Under the pieces are notes generated by a model. The model saw only the letters and a program-made list of their open reading frames with translations. It did no database searches and had not been told where the DNA came from. Below are positions 53,932 through 62,616 of a stretch of DNA of 64,000 bases, piece by piece; the stretch's first letter is position 1, and every line of letters starts with the position of its first letter. This stretch comes from Vibrio natriegens NBRC 15636 = ATCC 14048 = DSM 759 (GTDB taxonomy: Bacteria > Pseudomonadota > Gammaproteobacteria > Enterobacterales > Vibrionaceae): contig NZ_CP141823.1 of the NCBI RefSeq assembly GCF_035621455.1, forward strand, positions 1,054,001-1,118,000, in the 5' to 3' direction. A program made the position numbers and the translations under genes.

Positions 53932-54795
53932 CTATTCTTTATTTGCATTTTGGGAGCGAGATAAAAAAACCAGCGCGATGCCACCTAAAATGATGGTGCT
54001 AGTGAGGACGGAATGAATTGAAAGGGATTCACCAAGCAGAATAGACCCAAGTACTAGGGCAATTACGGGTACCGAAAGCTGGCTTACCGCAGCTTGCAGT
54101 AGAGTCAGTTTCTGGATTACGTGATACCACAGTAAATAACCAATCCCTGATGCAAGCACACCGGAGGTGATCGCGAGTGAGATGCCTTCAATGGTGAGAT
54201 TGACCGAAGAGAGAAGAAAAGGGGAGACCAGTAAACTGATTACCGAGGCTGCAATAAAACCCCATGCGATTCCGCTACTTGGTGAAGGAGCATGCTTACC
54301 AAGTGCAGTAAAGAGCGCCCAGCAAACGCCAGATATCACGATAAGAAGTGTCGACCAAATATCCGGACGAGTCGCCGATGGAAGCATTAACCAAGCGAAA
54401 CCCAGAATGGAGACGGCGATACCAATCACTTCTAAAGTTTTAAATCGTTCGCCTTGCCACCAATGCAAAGTCAGAAGCGTCAACTGTACTGCCCCAAATA
54501 AGAGTAGTGCACCTGTTCCTGCATCCATATTCAAATACGCGTAAGAAATAAGTACCGCATAGCCAAACAATGTCACACCTGCGAGAACTTTAAAGCGACT
54601 TGTTGGTTTTTCAGAGTGCCAAGTTCCGGTGATAAGGAGAAAAAACACCAGCGTCGCCGCCCCGGAGATCAACCGGATTATCGTGAAGCTTCCCGCATCG
54701 CTCAGTCCATCTACCAACGCTGCTCGACATAACAGTGAGTTGGCGGCAAAGGCGAGCATCACAACAACGGTCAGCAAAAAAGTAAACATCTTCAA
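53932..54795 (-). CDS. EamA family transporter (DMT superfamily)
   Basis: 287 residues with ten membrane segments as two five-segment repeats, the standard EamA build. The second repeat shows VISGVCWALFTALGKHAP and the end LGSILLGESLSIHSVLTS. Such proteins export metabolites such as amino acids or nucleosides; the substrate is not predictable. Single gene. Confidence 0.86.
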   Translation of the reverse strand: MKMFTFLLTVVVMLAFAANSLLCRAALVDGLSDAGSFTIIRLISGAATLVFFLLITGTWHSEKPTSRFKVLAGVTLFGYAVLISYAYLNMDAGTGALLLFGAVQLTLLTLHWWQGERFKTLEVIGIAVSILGFAWLMLPSATRPDIWSTLLIVISGVCWALFTALGKHAPSPSSGIAWGFIAASVISLLVSPFLLSSVNLTIEGISLAITSGVLASGIGYLLWYHVIQKLTLLQAAVSQLSVPVIALVLGSILLGESLSIHSVLTSTIILGGIALVFLSRSQNANKE

Positions 54796-55136
54796 TCCTT
54801 AAATTGGGCGCATAGAATGAGTGTAGCGGCAAAGTGATTTATTCAATTAGTTGATTAAGTGATTAGTTATACCAGTTGTCTTTTGCAGCCTGGGGAGCTA
54901 GCTGATGACCATTCGACTAATGATAAAATTATCACTCAATAATTTAATTTTACAAATTGTAGGGCTTTTGTTAAATATTTGAATAGAAAGGAATAGTCCG
55001 TAATTTCTTTCACTCTGTTAGGATTTTTCCTACACCTATCTAGTGATACTTCTTGCTATCTTTTTCGAAGGCTGGAACACAATCAATATAAACACGTGTT
55101 CTTAACGTCAGGCTATAACGAAAAAGAAAGACTACA
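54796..55136. other. Intergenic region upstream of the 95-residue protein
   Basis: AT-rich. It has a perfect GATAAAATTATC palindrome (about 54923-54934) and TTAGGATTTTTCCTA (about 55018-55032), an inverted repeat of the type bound by NarL/FixJ-class regulators (RcsB-like). No gene seen. Confidence 0.4.
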
Positions 55137-55424
55137 ATGAATGAATTTGTTTTGCGATTGATGAAATGCGCGCGTGCTTATGAAAGTTTCATCGGTAATA
55201 AACTGCTGAGTAAACAAAGCATTAATACTGAAGAATTGAAAAATATACGAAAAGAAGCACTAATGCGATTCCCGGAGTTAAAAACGCAGCACCTCAACCA
55301 AGTCAAAGAAACGGTGGAGTTCGAGTTATTTAACAAAGTACTGCACAATACCATGTTAAAAGTGGGCTTTCGTATTCCTGAAGGCAAAGCCGCCGGTACA
55401 ACCGCGATTTACATTCGTCGTTAG
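55137..55424 (+). CDS. Conserved small hypothetical protein, helical
   Basis: 95 residues, mostly alpha-helical and basic, without signal or membrane segment. I do not recognise a family. It keeps a normal codon pattern and ends in a distinctive RIPEGKAAGTTAIYIRR tail. AAAGAAAGA upstream is a weak ribosome-binding site. Single gene with its own upstream region. Confidence 0.65.
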   Translation: MNEFVLRLMKCARAYESFIGNKLLSKQSINTEELKNIRKEALMRFPELKTQHLNQVKETVEFELFNKVLHNTMLKVGFRIPEGKAAGTTAIYIRR

Positions 55425-55519
55425 AAGAAAAACAGCCGTCCAATGACTTATTGAGTGTCTTGGAGGCTGTTTTCTTATCGTAAGACACAGCGGGTGAGCC
55501 GCTATAGCCTGAGCTGTTT

Positions 55520-56575
55520 CTAACTCAACTCACATTTGTCGTTAGAATGGCGTCTGCGTATCCAACCCAGCCATCCCGCAATCATCAACAAGCCAGTCCC
55601 AACAGCGCCACCACTACCACCACTGTCACCACTGCCTCCATCATCACTGCTGTCTTCAAAGATCCGAGAGTCACCTTCACTATGGTAATCTTCCGTTGCG
55701 GCTAACTCAGCGTCATAACTGGTTTTTACGCCAGCGCTGGTTTGCAGTTCTATCCAAGTGGTGTAGTTCAGAACTTCGGTAAACACACTCGGTATGGCGG
55801 CAGATTCACAAATGGATGAACCATAACTGACAATACCAATCTGTTGATACATGCCGTTGCTGTCTACGTAGGTGAGCGGGCCGCCGGAATCGCCACGGCA
55901 TATACCCGTATAATCTCTGCCCTCAAAGCCATTTGCACATAAACTTTCTTCAGAGTTGAAGCCTGTCACTAACGAAGCACACTCTGCGTCAGTCAGTGGG
56001 TCGACTTCTGCCCAGCGCAAATAATTTGGCACTGAAGTGTCAGTGGTTGAGGTCTGCCCCAAGCCAAATATTTGATAAGCCGAGGCGTCACTGTAATCTC
56101 CGAAATCTTGTGGCAAAGTAATGGATTGCACGTTATCAGTGATTGGTCGGGCAAGTTCTAGCACTGCCAGATCATTAATCCATAAGTTGTAGGGCGCATA
56201 GCCTGGGTGAATCGTAATTCTACGAACATCTTTAAATTCGGAGGTATAAACGTCATCCATGGTCGGGTTTTTCACTAACACACGTAAATCATCAGTGTTC
56301 CATCCGTTTGTGAATACCTCTGACTCCACACAGTGTGCGGCGGTTAAAATGTAGCGATCATTCACGATAGAACCACCGCAAAGGTTAGCGAATTCACTAG
56401 ACCCAGTCTTGTGTAGTATAAGACGAGCAAAAAATGGTAATTGATTCAAAGTGGTAGGCTCACCACCAATGATAGCAACAGATATATCTTGTGGTGATAG
56501 ATTGGTATCTGTATCCGCTAAAGTCGTTATAGGCAAAATGAGGAAAGTCCCGAGCAAAGCATGATGTAACCTCAT
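55520..56575 (-). CDS. Secreted trypsin-like serine protease with GlyGly-CTERM anchor
   Basis: 351 residues. Signal peptide (1-20), then a short propeptide and the activation end AIIGGEPTT (34-42). S1A catalytic triad: His81 in LTAAHC, Asp135 in NDLAVLEL, Ser230 in GDSGGP. Asp224-type S1 specificity is not clear by eye. The end (about 311-351) has a Gly/Ser-rich linker, one membrane segment and RRR, the GlyGly-CTERM form that rhombosortase processes for type II secreted surface proteins. V. cholerae VesB and relatives share this layout. Confidence 0.9.
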   Translation of the reverse strand: MRLHHALLGTFLILPITTLADTDTNLSPQDISVAIIGGEPTTLNQLPFFARLILHKTGSSEFANLCGGSIVNDRYILTAAHCVESEVFTNGWNTDDLRVLVKNPTMDDVYTSEFKDVRRITIHPGYAPYNLWINDLAVLELARPITDNVQSITLPQDFGDYSDASAYQIFGLGQTSTTDTSVPNYLRWAEVDPLTDAECASLVTGFNSEESLCANGFEGRDYTGICRGDSGGPLTYVDSNGMYQQIGIVSYGSSICESAAIPSVFTEVLNYTTWIELQTSAGVKTSYDAELAATEDYHSEGDSRIFEDSSDDGGSGDSGGSGGAVGTGLLMIAGWLGWIRRRHSNDKCELS

Positions 56576-56802
56576 AACCTTATCCTTATTGTTAGATTTG
56601 TTATTACATTTACTTTAGTCAAGACTCCAACAAGTACAACATTGCTTCTATCCAGTCTCATTATTCATACTCGATGAAGGGGCTTGGTCAGGAAAAGAGG
56701 CATGCTGGCAAGTGTGGATAGGGGGAATTGAGGTTTTATGTCCTGCATCCTGACAACGTTTGGGTATACAATGGCTGAAAACCTGCAAACCAAAGAGAGT
56801 AA

Positions 56803-57558
56803 ATGATGGAATTTAAGGTTGATACCCACACACATACGTACGCCAGCGGTCACGCTTACAGTACGTTGATTGAAAACGCTCAGTCGGCAAAAGAGAACGG
56901 GCTCGAAATGTTCTGCACCACCGATCACGCAGAATCAATGCCGGGTGCACCTCATTATTGGTTTTTCTCCAACCAAAAGATTCTGCCTCGTTACCTCAAC
57001 GGTGTTGCCATCATTCGTGGCGTTGAAGCCAACATTCTTAATATCGAGGGCGATATTGATATCCCTTTGAGCGTTGACCGGAACCTTGATTGGGTCATTG
57101 CCAGTTTTCATGAGCCAGTCTTTGTTCCATCCAATAAAGAAACCCATACCGAAGCACTACTTAATGTGATCCAAAGTGGTCGTGTTGATGCACTCGGGCA
57201 TCTGGGTAACCCTAATTATGACTTTGATTTCGAGACGGTTTTAAAATGTGCGCAACAACATAACGTTGCTATTGAGATAAACAATACAACCCTGAAAGGC
57301 AACAGCCGAGTGGGTAGTGTTGAACGTTGTCATGACATCGCTCAAATAGGTAAACAAGTGGGCGTTTTCTTTACCACAGGCAGTGATGCTCATTTTTGCC
57401 ATGATGTCGGTAATCTCGATCTGGTGGGTGAACTGATGGACAGAGTCGGTATTAAGAGTGAGAACGTCATTACTCACTCGGCTGAGCAGTTTTTGTCGTT
57501 CCTTGAGCTTCGTGGACGAGAGCCAATTGCAGAATATGACGAAATGCTTAACGCATAA
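56803..57558 (+). CDS. ycdX: PHP domain phosphatase/hydrolase, YcdX family
   Basis: 251 residues, cytosolic. The PHP metal-binding motifs are visible: VDTHTHTYASGHAYS (two His and Asp, 6-20), TTDHAESM (near 45), the IIRGVEANI Glu, VIASFHEP His, HLGNP, and FTTGSDAHFCHD near 195. E. coli YcdX has a trinuclear zinc site and phosphatase activity; the physiological substrate is unknown. Two ATG codons in a row (56803, 56806); AGAG lies upstream. Confidence 0.9.
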   Translation: MMEFKVDTHTHTYASGHAYSTLIENAQSAKENGLEMFCTTDHAESMPGAPHYWFFSNQKILPRYLNGVAIIRGVEANILNIEGDIDIPLSVDRNLDWVIASFHEPVFVPSNKETHTEALLNVIQSGRVDALGHLGNPNYDFDFETVLKCAQQHNVAIEINNTTLKGNSRVGSVERCHDIAQIGKQVGVFFTTGSDAHFCHDVGNLDLVGELMDRVGIKSENVITHSAEQFLSFLELRGREPIAEYDEMLNA

Positions 57559-57699
57559 ACTTGATTACATTTTGGGAATGCACCCTAAGCGCGTTTCCTT
57601 TACACTGCGAAGCTCAACTATCCGAATCATCCTTAATGAGGGGTGATCGTGATAAACAAAGCCGACAAAGAATTCGGCACTAAAAATGGAGAAGTGAAG

Positions 57700-58089
57700 A
57701 TGTTACGTCCTTTAGTTTTAGGGTGTGCGATTGCGTTGGGCTCAAGCTACGCAATGGCAGAAGCTGTCGATCTAAAACAGAACATGAAACAAATGAAGAT
57801 GGATTTCAAACAAGCGGCCGAAGCGTCGGATGTTGAAACCATGAAAACGGCCATTGATAGCTTACAAGCTATCGTGGAGCAATCTAAGCGTGGTAACTAC
57901 CCACCAGAAAAGTTTGATACGTTTCTTGAAGGCTTCAACAAGTTGTCAGTGACACTAGACAGCATCGAAGCGGACTTAGATGCGGGTAATCTTACCGAAG
58001 CGAAAGCGCAACTGCGCGAAATCGATAGTCTTCGTGAAGAATACCACGACAAACGTAACCCAAGCATCTGGAGCAAGCTGTTTGGCTGA
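57700..58089 (+). CDS. cybC: Cytochrome b562
   Basis: 129 residues from the ATG with GGAG 8 nt upstream; a longer frame to 57643 adds no signal-like sequence. The signal peptide is cut after SSYAMA (about residue 19). The mature protein is a four-helix bundle. Both haem ligands of the E. coli protein are kept: Met in DLKQNMKQMK near the mature start and His in REEYHDKRN near the end. Periplasmic electron carrier of unclear role. The C-terminus extends a few residues past the ligand (WSKLFG). Confidence 0.88.
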   Translation: MLRPLVLGCAIALGSSYAMAEAVDLKQNMKQMKMDFKQAAEASDVETMKTAIDSLQAIVEQSKRGNYPPEKFDTFLEGFNKLSVTLDSIEADLDAGNLTEAKAQLREIDSLREEYHDKRNPSIWSKLFG

Positions 58090-58123
58090 TTTGGGATGGA
58101 TAAGAACAACCCCCAACGATTTC

Positions 58124-58153
58124 AAGACCCGCAACTCTGCGGGTCTTTTGTTT
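58124..58153 (+). terminator. Terminator after cybC
   Basis: AAGACCCGC-AACTCT-GCGGGTCTT 9-bp stem followed by TTGTTT. Confidence 0.85.
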
Positions 58154-58242
58154 CTGATGGAAAATAGAACTACGCCTGAAATCCTTTATTGAGCTTGTAC
58201 TTAGAATTGGTTACGCTGTATGAAATTTGTTAAGTCACCGTT

Positions 58243-58596
58243 ATGCGTAGATTAATTCCTTTTTATCGCTCCATGCTGCTTGTTAGTGCCCTAAGTTGGG
58301 CGCTGGTAACACTGATGCCTGTTATTAATGCTCATGGTAACAGCATGGGCGTGTGGGCAACGCTTTGTACGCTTAATGGTTTTGAACTGGTACAGGTTGA
58401 AGAGGGAGACAATGCGGTAACACATAAGGGGAAACCCTGCCCATTCAGTTACTTTTCACCCTTTCATCACGACTCACTTCCAACTACACCTTTACTTTTA
58501 CGACTGAGCTCGGTTATTTCTGACAGCTACACTTTTTTGGCTCTAAGTGTGCGATTTGAAACACCAGTTCCTAGGGCGCCGCCAGCCATTGCCTAA
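58243..58596 (+). CDS. DUF2946-like small membrane protein
   Basis: 117 residues: one N-terminal membrane segment, the short conserved core CPFSYFSPFHHDSLP with Cys and two His residues, and the C-terminal PRAPPA ending. These are features of DUF2946, a family often found near copper resistance or heavy-metal genes. No other copper gene is next to it here. Its function is unknown. Confidence 0.72.
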   Translation: MRRLIPFYRSMLLVSALSWALVTLMPVINAHGNSMGVWATLCTLNGFELVQVEEGDNAVTHKGKPCPFSYFSPFHHDSLPTTPLLLRLSSVISDSYTFLALSVRFETPVPRAPPAIA

Positions 58597-58676
58597 TCAA
58601 ACACTTAACGTTTTCTGAATCCCTTTACCTTCCAACCGAGCACCTCAAATACCCCCACGTTTTCCATCTTCACGGT

Positions 58677-59060
58677 TTACTTCTGATATAACTCCAAAGG
58701 CAGCCGATCCGGATCCTGAAAGAAAGTGAACGCTTTACCAGTGAATTCATCAATTCGAATAGGTTCAACTGCGATGTTCTTCGATTCAAGGTAGGTTTTT
58801 ACTTCCTCAATATCATCAACTTGAAACGCCAGGTGTCGTAAGCCCTGGGCTTCCGGAAAGCTTGGGCGCTCAGGTACATCTGGAAAACTGAATAATTCAA
58901 TCTGGCTGCCATCAGGAAGCGCGAGGTCGAGCTTATAAGAATCACGCGCTGCACGGTAATTTTCTGCAATAACGGACAGGCCTAATATTTCCGTATAAAA
59001 ATGCTTTGACGTTGGGTAATCACTACAAATGATGGCGACGTGATGAATCGCATTAAACAT
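58677..59060 (-). CDS. gloA2: VOC family protein (GloA2-like glyoxalase/dioxygenase fold)
   Basis: 127 residues, one vicinal oxygen chelate domain made of two beta-alpha-beta-beta-beta halves. IHHVAIICSDYPTSKHFY (metal His near 6), RHLAFQVDDIEEV and FQDPDRLPLELYQK (metal Glu) are seen. The whole is close to the GloA2/YaeR group. The start overlaps the stop of the LysR gene by 8 nt, so the two are translated together and LysR may control it. Confidence 0.85.
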   Translation of the reverse strand: MFNAIHHVAIICSDYPTSKHFYTEILGLSVIAENYRAARDSYKLDLALPDGSQIELFSFPDVPERPSFPEAQGLRHLAFQVDDIEEVKTYLESKNIAVEPIRIDEFTGKAFTFFQDPDRLPLELYQK

Positions 59061-59982
59061 GATTAGGTTCCTTTGAGATCAAGTGTTCATTGACGAAATC
59101 GATAAACACACGCAAGCGCGCGGGCATGTACTTCGTTTGGGGATACTGCATGGCTATTGCACCATGGTAGTTGCTCTTGATCATCCAATCTGCAAGCACT
59201 TCAACGACTTCCCCTGTTTCTAGCGCTTCTTTGACGACAAAGTCGTGAAAGATTCCAATACCTAGCCCTGCTTTAACACCATTTAAGCGCATTTGTGAGT
59301 GGTTTACCGCGTAGCGACCATTTACGGCAACAGAGTGAAAGGCTTCTTCTTTAAAAAATGACCAAATGTTGTCTTTATCGTTTTCTGCCAGATAAATACA
59401 GTCATGCTGTTCAAGCTGAGTTGGGTGGTCTGGCGTGCCCTGCTTAGCGAGGTAGTCCGGTGACGCACACAACACCAGGTTGGTTTTACTTATCTCTTTT
59501 AATACCAAATTCTCGTCGGGCTTGTCAGTCAATTTGAAAGCGACGTCTATGCCTTGACGAAACAAATCGATTTCTCCATCTGCAGCGCGCAGCTTTAACT
59601 GAATCTTTGGGTAGCGCTGTAAGAAGGGTAAAACAAAAGGCTGAAGTACCGAGTTTAAAAACGCCTCTGGTGCTGCAACGGTAAGCGCACCTTTTGGCTC
59701 AGTATGATCTTCTGCTGAGAGTTCGACAGCTTGCTGCGCAGCGTTAACCATCGCAATGCTTTGGTCATATACCTTTTGACCAGCTTGAGTGATGAGCAGC
59801 TTACGAGTGGTGCGTTCGAATAATTTCACCGAAAGCGCATGCTCCAATCTCGTGATCAGTTTGCTCAAAGCTGAAGGTGTAACCCCGAGTTTTTTCGCTG
59901 CGGCAGTAAAACTCCCTTCATTTACTACCAAGATAAACGAGGCAAGATCAGGAAGGAGGGCGATAAGTTTAGTATTAACCAT
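59053..59982 (-). CDS. LysR-type transcriptional regulator
   Basis: 309 residues from the chosen ATG, the usual LysR length; the frame is open another 34 codons to 60084 without family likeness. The N-terminal helix-turn-helix is FTAAAKKLGVTPSALSKLITRLEHAL; the effector domain (about 95-305) follows the LysR substrate-binding pattern. By sequence it belongs with the CrgA/AaeR-type LysR group (LFERTTRKLLIT). The translational overlap with the VOC gene suggests a shared role. The effector is unknown. Confidence 0.86.
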   Translation of the reverse strand: MVNTKLIALLPDLASFILVVNEGSFTAAAKKLGVTPSALSKLITRLEHALSVKLFERTTRKLLITQAGQKVYDQSIAMVNAAQQAVELSAEDHTEPKGALTVAAPEAFLNSVLQPFVLPFLQRYPKIQLKLRAADGEIDLFRQGIDVAFKLTDKPDENLVLKEISKTNLVLCASPDYLAKQGTPDHPTQLEQHDCIYLAENDKDNIWSFFKEEAFHSVAVNGRYAVNHSQMRLNGVKAGLGIGIFHDFVVKEALETGEVVEVLADWMIKSNYHGAIAMQYPQTKYMPARLRVFIDFVNEHLISKEPNHV

Positions 59983-60172
59983 AGGTTTTGGTTCTGTAGC
60001 GCGTAATGACGGTATTCTCTGGCACGACATGGCTGAGTTCAAGTGTATCAGTCTCGCTTTCACGATATTTTCGTCAGAAAGCATGTGTCGCTTGTTTTGT
60101 TCAGTAATCAGAGTGCGCTCAACCGATTAGAAGAGGGCCATTTCTACGTGTCATGAACCGAACCAGAAGTTG

Positions 60173-60192
60173 TGAGAATTTTATGAGAATTT
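60173..60192 (+). promoter_or_regulatory. Tandem direct repeat in the spondin promoter region
   Basis: TGAGAATTT occurs at 60173-60181 and again at 60184-60192, an 11-bp period, which is the spacing of OmpR/PhoB-class half sites. A -10-like TAGATC lies at about 60207-60212. The nearest response regulator of that class is encoded at 61853-62596. Binding is inference. Confidence 0.45.
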
Positions 60193-60328
60193 GATGAAGT
60201 TGCCGATAGATCTACCCGCCATGCTTAGAAGCAGAACGAAAGGCGTTCGATCGTAACTTTACCCAGGCAGCCGTAAGACGATGAGTTAACGGGCTTGGAT
60301 ACCACTCTCATTAAAGGATGGACTCACA

Positions 60329-61012
60329 ATGAAAAAACGTACCCAACTTAGTCTCGCCATGGCTTCTGTCGCTCTGACGTTTGGCGGAGCATCGGTGAGC
60401 GCAGCAGAATTAGAAATTACCGTAACCAACGCTACCAAAGGCATCTATTTTACTCCGCTCATTGTGGCCGCACATGGCGCTAATTTGCATATGTTCAGAG
60501 TGGGTGAAGCCGCGACGTCGGAGTTAGAAGCGATGGCTGAACAAGGCGACATTTCCGGTTTATCCAGCGTGATTGGTAACGCCGGAGGCACTGTATTAGA
60601 AAATCCGGCAGGTGGCTTCCTTAATCCGGGGACTGCAACCACGTTTACCTTTGACAGTGGCGATCATGGTTATCTTTCTCTCAGCGCAATGCTGTTGCCG
60701 ACCAATGATGGATTTGTTGGTTTAGATAGCTGGGAAATTCCTACGGCAGCAGGTACTTATAAAGCAGCATTGAACAGCTACGATGCAGGCACCGAAGCCA
60801 ATGACGAGTTAGTGGCAAGCATACCCAATCCGCCTTTTATTACTTTCGGAAGTGGCGGGACGGGTGTTGAAACTGTGGTCTCAAATGACAAAGTTCATGT
60901 ACATCCGGGGAATTTGGGTGACAGTGATTCGCTCGGTGGTATGAGCGACCTAGACAGCAGCAGTCACCGTTGGTTAAACCCCGTAGCTACCATCACCATC
61001 GTAGTGAAGTAA
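60329..61012 (+). CDS. Secreted spondin-domain protein
   Basis: 227 residues. Signal peptide cut after SVSAA (about residue 26), then a single spondin_N domain: EITVTNATKGIYFTPL, a HGANLHMFRVGEAAT block, HGYLSLSAMLLPTNDGFVG and a DAGTEANDELVA acidic motif, ending HRWLNPVATI. Asp and Glu residues in the third and fourth motifs suggest Ca2+ binding, as in eukaryotic F-spondin domains. Bacterial relatives have no settled function; adhesion or a sensor-ligand role is possible. Followed after 9 nt by its paralogue. Confidence 0.85.
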   Translation: MKKRTQLSLAMASVALTFGGASVSAAELEITVTNATKGIYFTPLIVAAHGANLHMFRVGEAATSELEAMAEQGDISGLSSVIGNAGGTVLENPAGGFLNPGTATTFTFDSGDHGYLSLSAMLLPTNDGFVGLDSWEIPTAAGTYKAALNSYDAGTEANDELVASIPNPPFITFGSGGTGVETVVSNDKVHVHPGNLGDSDSLGGMSDLDSSSHRWLNPVATITIVVK

Positions 61013-61021
61013 GGGGGACGT

Positions 61022-61714
61022 ATGAAATACAGAATCTTACTAGTGGCTGCGTCAGTCGCTCTACTCGCAGGTTGTAATAATGATGACAACGACGAGGTGA
61101 CATCATTCCGATATACGGTAAATGTGGTGAACCTCACTGCAAATCAGCCTATGTCTCCACTGGCGGTACTTACTCATAATAGTGACTTCCGCTTATTTGA
61201 AATTGGTCAAAGTGCTTCGGTCGCCTTAGAACACTTAGCTGAAGGTGGCAGTAATGCCGAGTTGCTTGCGATGATGAACAGCGACAGCAATGTTTATCAG
61301 GGGGTATCGGGGAATGGATTGTTACTTCCGGGGGCTTCTGACGAAGTGACGATTACCCTTAACCCACATCGCTATGGTTTTTTGTCGGTGGCATCTATGT
61401 TGGTAAACACTAACGATGCCTTTGTTGGCGAGACCGGCTTGTCACTTAAATCGCTCGCGGTTGGGGACAGCTACGAAATGAACATGAACGTGTGGGATTC
61501 CGGAACCGAGCTCAATGATGAACTCGCTGCGACGATTCCAGGCCCAGCTGGTGGCGGAGAAGGTTTCAATGCAGAGCGCAATGACAACGCTGACATGGTC
61601 GCTTTCCATGCTGGCGTTATTAGCCACGATGATGGGCTGACGAATTCTACCTTGGCTGCGAATCACCGATTTCTAAACCCTGGCGCGAAGGTGACGATCA
61701 CGCGAATAGAGTAA
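61022..61714 (+). CDS. Spondin-domain lipoprotein, paralogue of the preceding protein
   Basis: 230 residues. Lipoprotein signal LLAGC (Cys18), followed by an Asn/Asp-rich linker and one spondin_N domain aligned along its length with the protein upstream: MSPLAVLTHNSDFRLFEIGQ, YGFLSVASMLVNTNDAFVG, WDSGTELNDELAATIPGP and NHRFLNPGAKVTI. One copy is soluble and the other is lipid-anchored, so they may act as a pair. AAGGGGGA lies before the ATG. A strong terminator follows. Confidence 0.85.
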   Translation: MKYRILLVAASVALLAGCNNDDNDEVTSFRYTVNVVNLTANQPMSPLAVLTHNSDFRLFEIGQSASVALEHLAEGGSNAELLAMMNSDSNVYQGVSGNGLLLPGASDEVTITLNPHRYGFLSVASMLVNTNDAFVGETGLSLKSLAVGDSYEMNMNVWDSGTELNDELAATIPGPAGGGEGFNAERNDNADMVAFHAGVISHDDGLTNSTLAANHRFLNPGAKVTITRIE

Positions 61715-61718
61715 ACAG

Positions 61719-61773
61719 AGCTTCCGGCGGCTAAGCTTAATTCTCTTTCTTTCTGCCGCCGGAGCCTTTTATT
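61719..61773 (+). terminator. Terminator after the spondin pair
   Basis: TCCGGCGGC / GCCGCCGGA 9-bp G+C-rich stem with a long loop, then GCCTTTT. Read-through to the response-regulator gene is possible. Confidence 0.6.
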
Positions 61774-61852
61774 GAAAGAAAGCGTGCTTTGATCCGGTCA
61801 TGTGCAGAATGAGGCTTCTCAAATAGGGAAAGTCATTCGCAGGGAAAGGATC

Positions 61853-62596
61853 ATGGCGCAGCAATCTATTAACCCAGCAATCAATTTGGCAGCGAACATT
61901 TTGCTGATAGAAGACGATAATGATTTAGCCGAACTGGTTCAAATGCACCTTAAGTTTCAAGGGCATCATGTCACGCGAGTCGTTAGCATCGAAAAGGGTA
62001 AAGCTGAGTATCAGCGACAGACTTTTGAACTGGTGATCCTCGACAGGGGGCTACCAGATGGTGATGGTTTAGAACTTTGCCATTACTTGCGTCAGCAGCA
62101 AGATTGGACGCCAGTTTTGGTGCTGACTGCGAGAGACAGTGAAATGGACAAAGTCGATGGCTTAGAGGCAGATGTTGACGACTACATAACGAAACCCTTT
62201 AGTGTGCTGGAGTTTCAAGCTCGAGTGAGGAATGTATTACGCCGAGCAAATCAAACGACAGATAACAAGGCCAGAGAGACAGAGACCGAAGACGCTTTGA
62301 ATTTTGGCGCGTTAAAGATTGTTCCGGCGTTGCATCAGGTTTCGCTCAACAATAAAGATGTTTCGCTGACGGCGATGGAATTCTCGTTGTTACAGTTTCT
62401 CGCGACGCGCCCCGGCAGGGTCTATAGCAAAGATGAACTGCTCGATCATGTCTGGAATACCAATCACGCCGGATATCATCACACGGTTTGTAGCACCATT
62501 AATCGCTTGCGCTCTAAGTTGATGATCTCGGATTCTGAGCATCATTTTATCCAGACAGTTTGGGGTGTGGGTTACAAATTTCAGTCGCACCAATGA
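61853..62596 (+). CDS. OmpR/PhoB-family response regulator
   Basis: 247 residues from the ATG with GGAAAGG just upstream; an open extension to 61802 has no good start. Receiver domain with acidic pair Asp21/Asp22, phosphoacceptor Asp64 (VILDRGLPDG), Thr and Lys in LTARDS and ITKPFS; then a winged-helix DNA-binding domain (about 145-245; FGALKIVP, VSLTAMEFSLLQFL, CSTINRLRSKL, IQTVWGVGYKF). It lies 139 nt after the spondin genes and before its kinase. Confidence 0.93.
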   Translation: MAQQSINPAINLAANILLIEDDNDLAELVQMHLKFQGHHVTRVVSIEKGKAEYQRQTFELVILDRGLPDGDGLELCHYLRQQQDWTPVLVLTARDSEMDKVDGLEADVDDYITKPFSVLEFQARVRNVLRRANQTTDNKARETETEDALNFGALKIVPALHQVSLNNKDVSLTAMEFSLLQFLATRPGRVYSKDELLDHVWNTNHAGYHHTVCSTINRLRSKLMISDSEHHFIQTVWGVGYKFQSHQ

Positions 62597-62616
62597 GCCA
62601 GTTAGGAGGCGAAAGG

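Noticed and set aside
54812..54823. ATAGAATGAGTG, the same 12 bases as in the malQ inverted repeat
   Set aside because: No inverted partner and no further similarity around it; taken as coincidence, not a second copy of an element.
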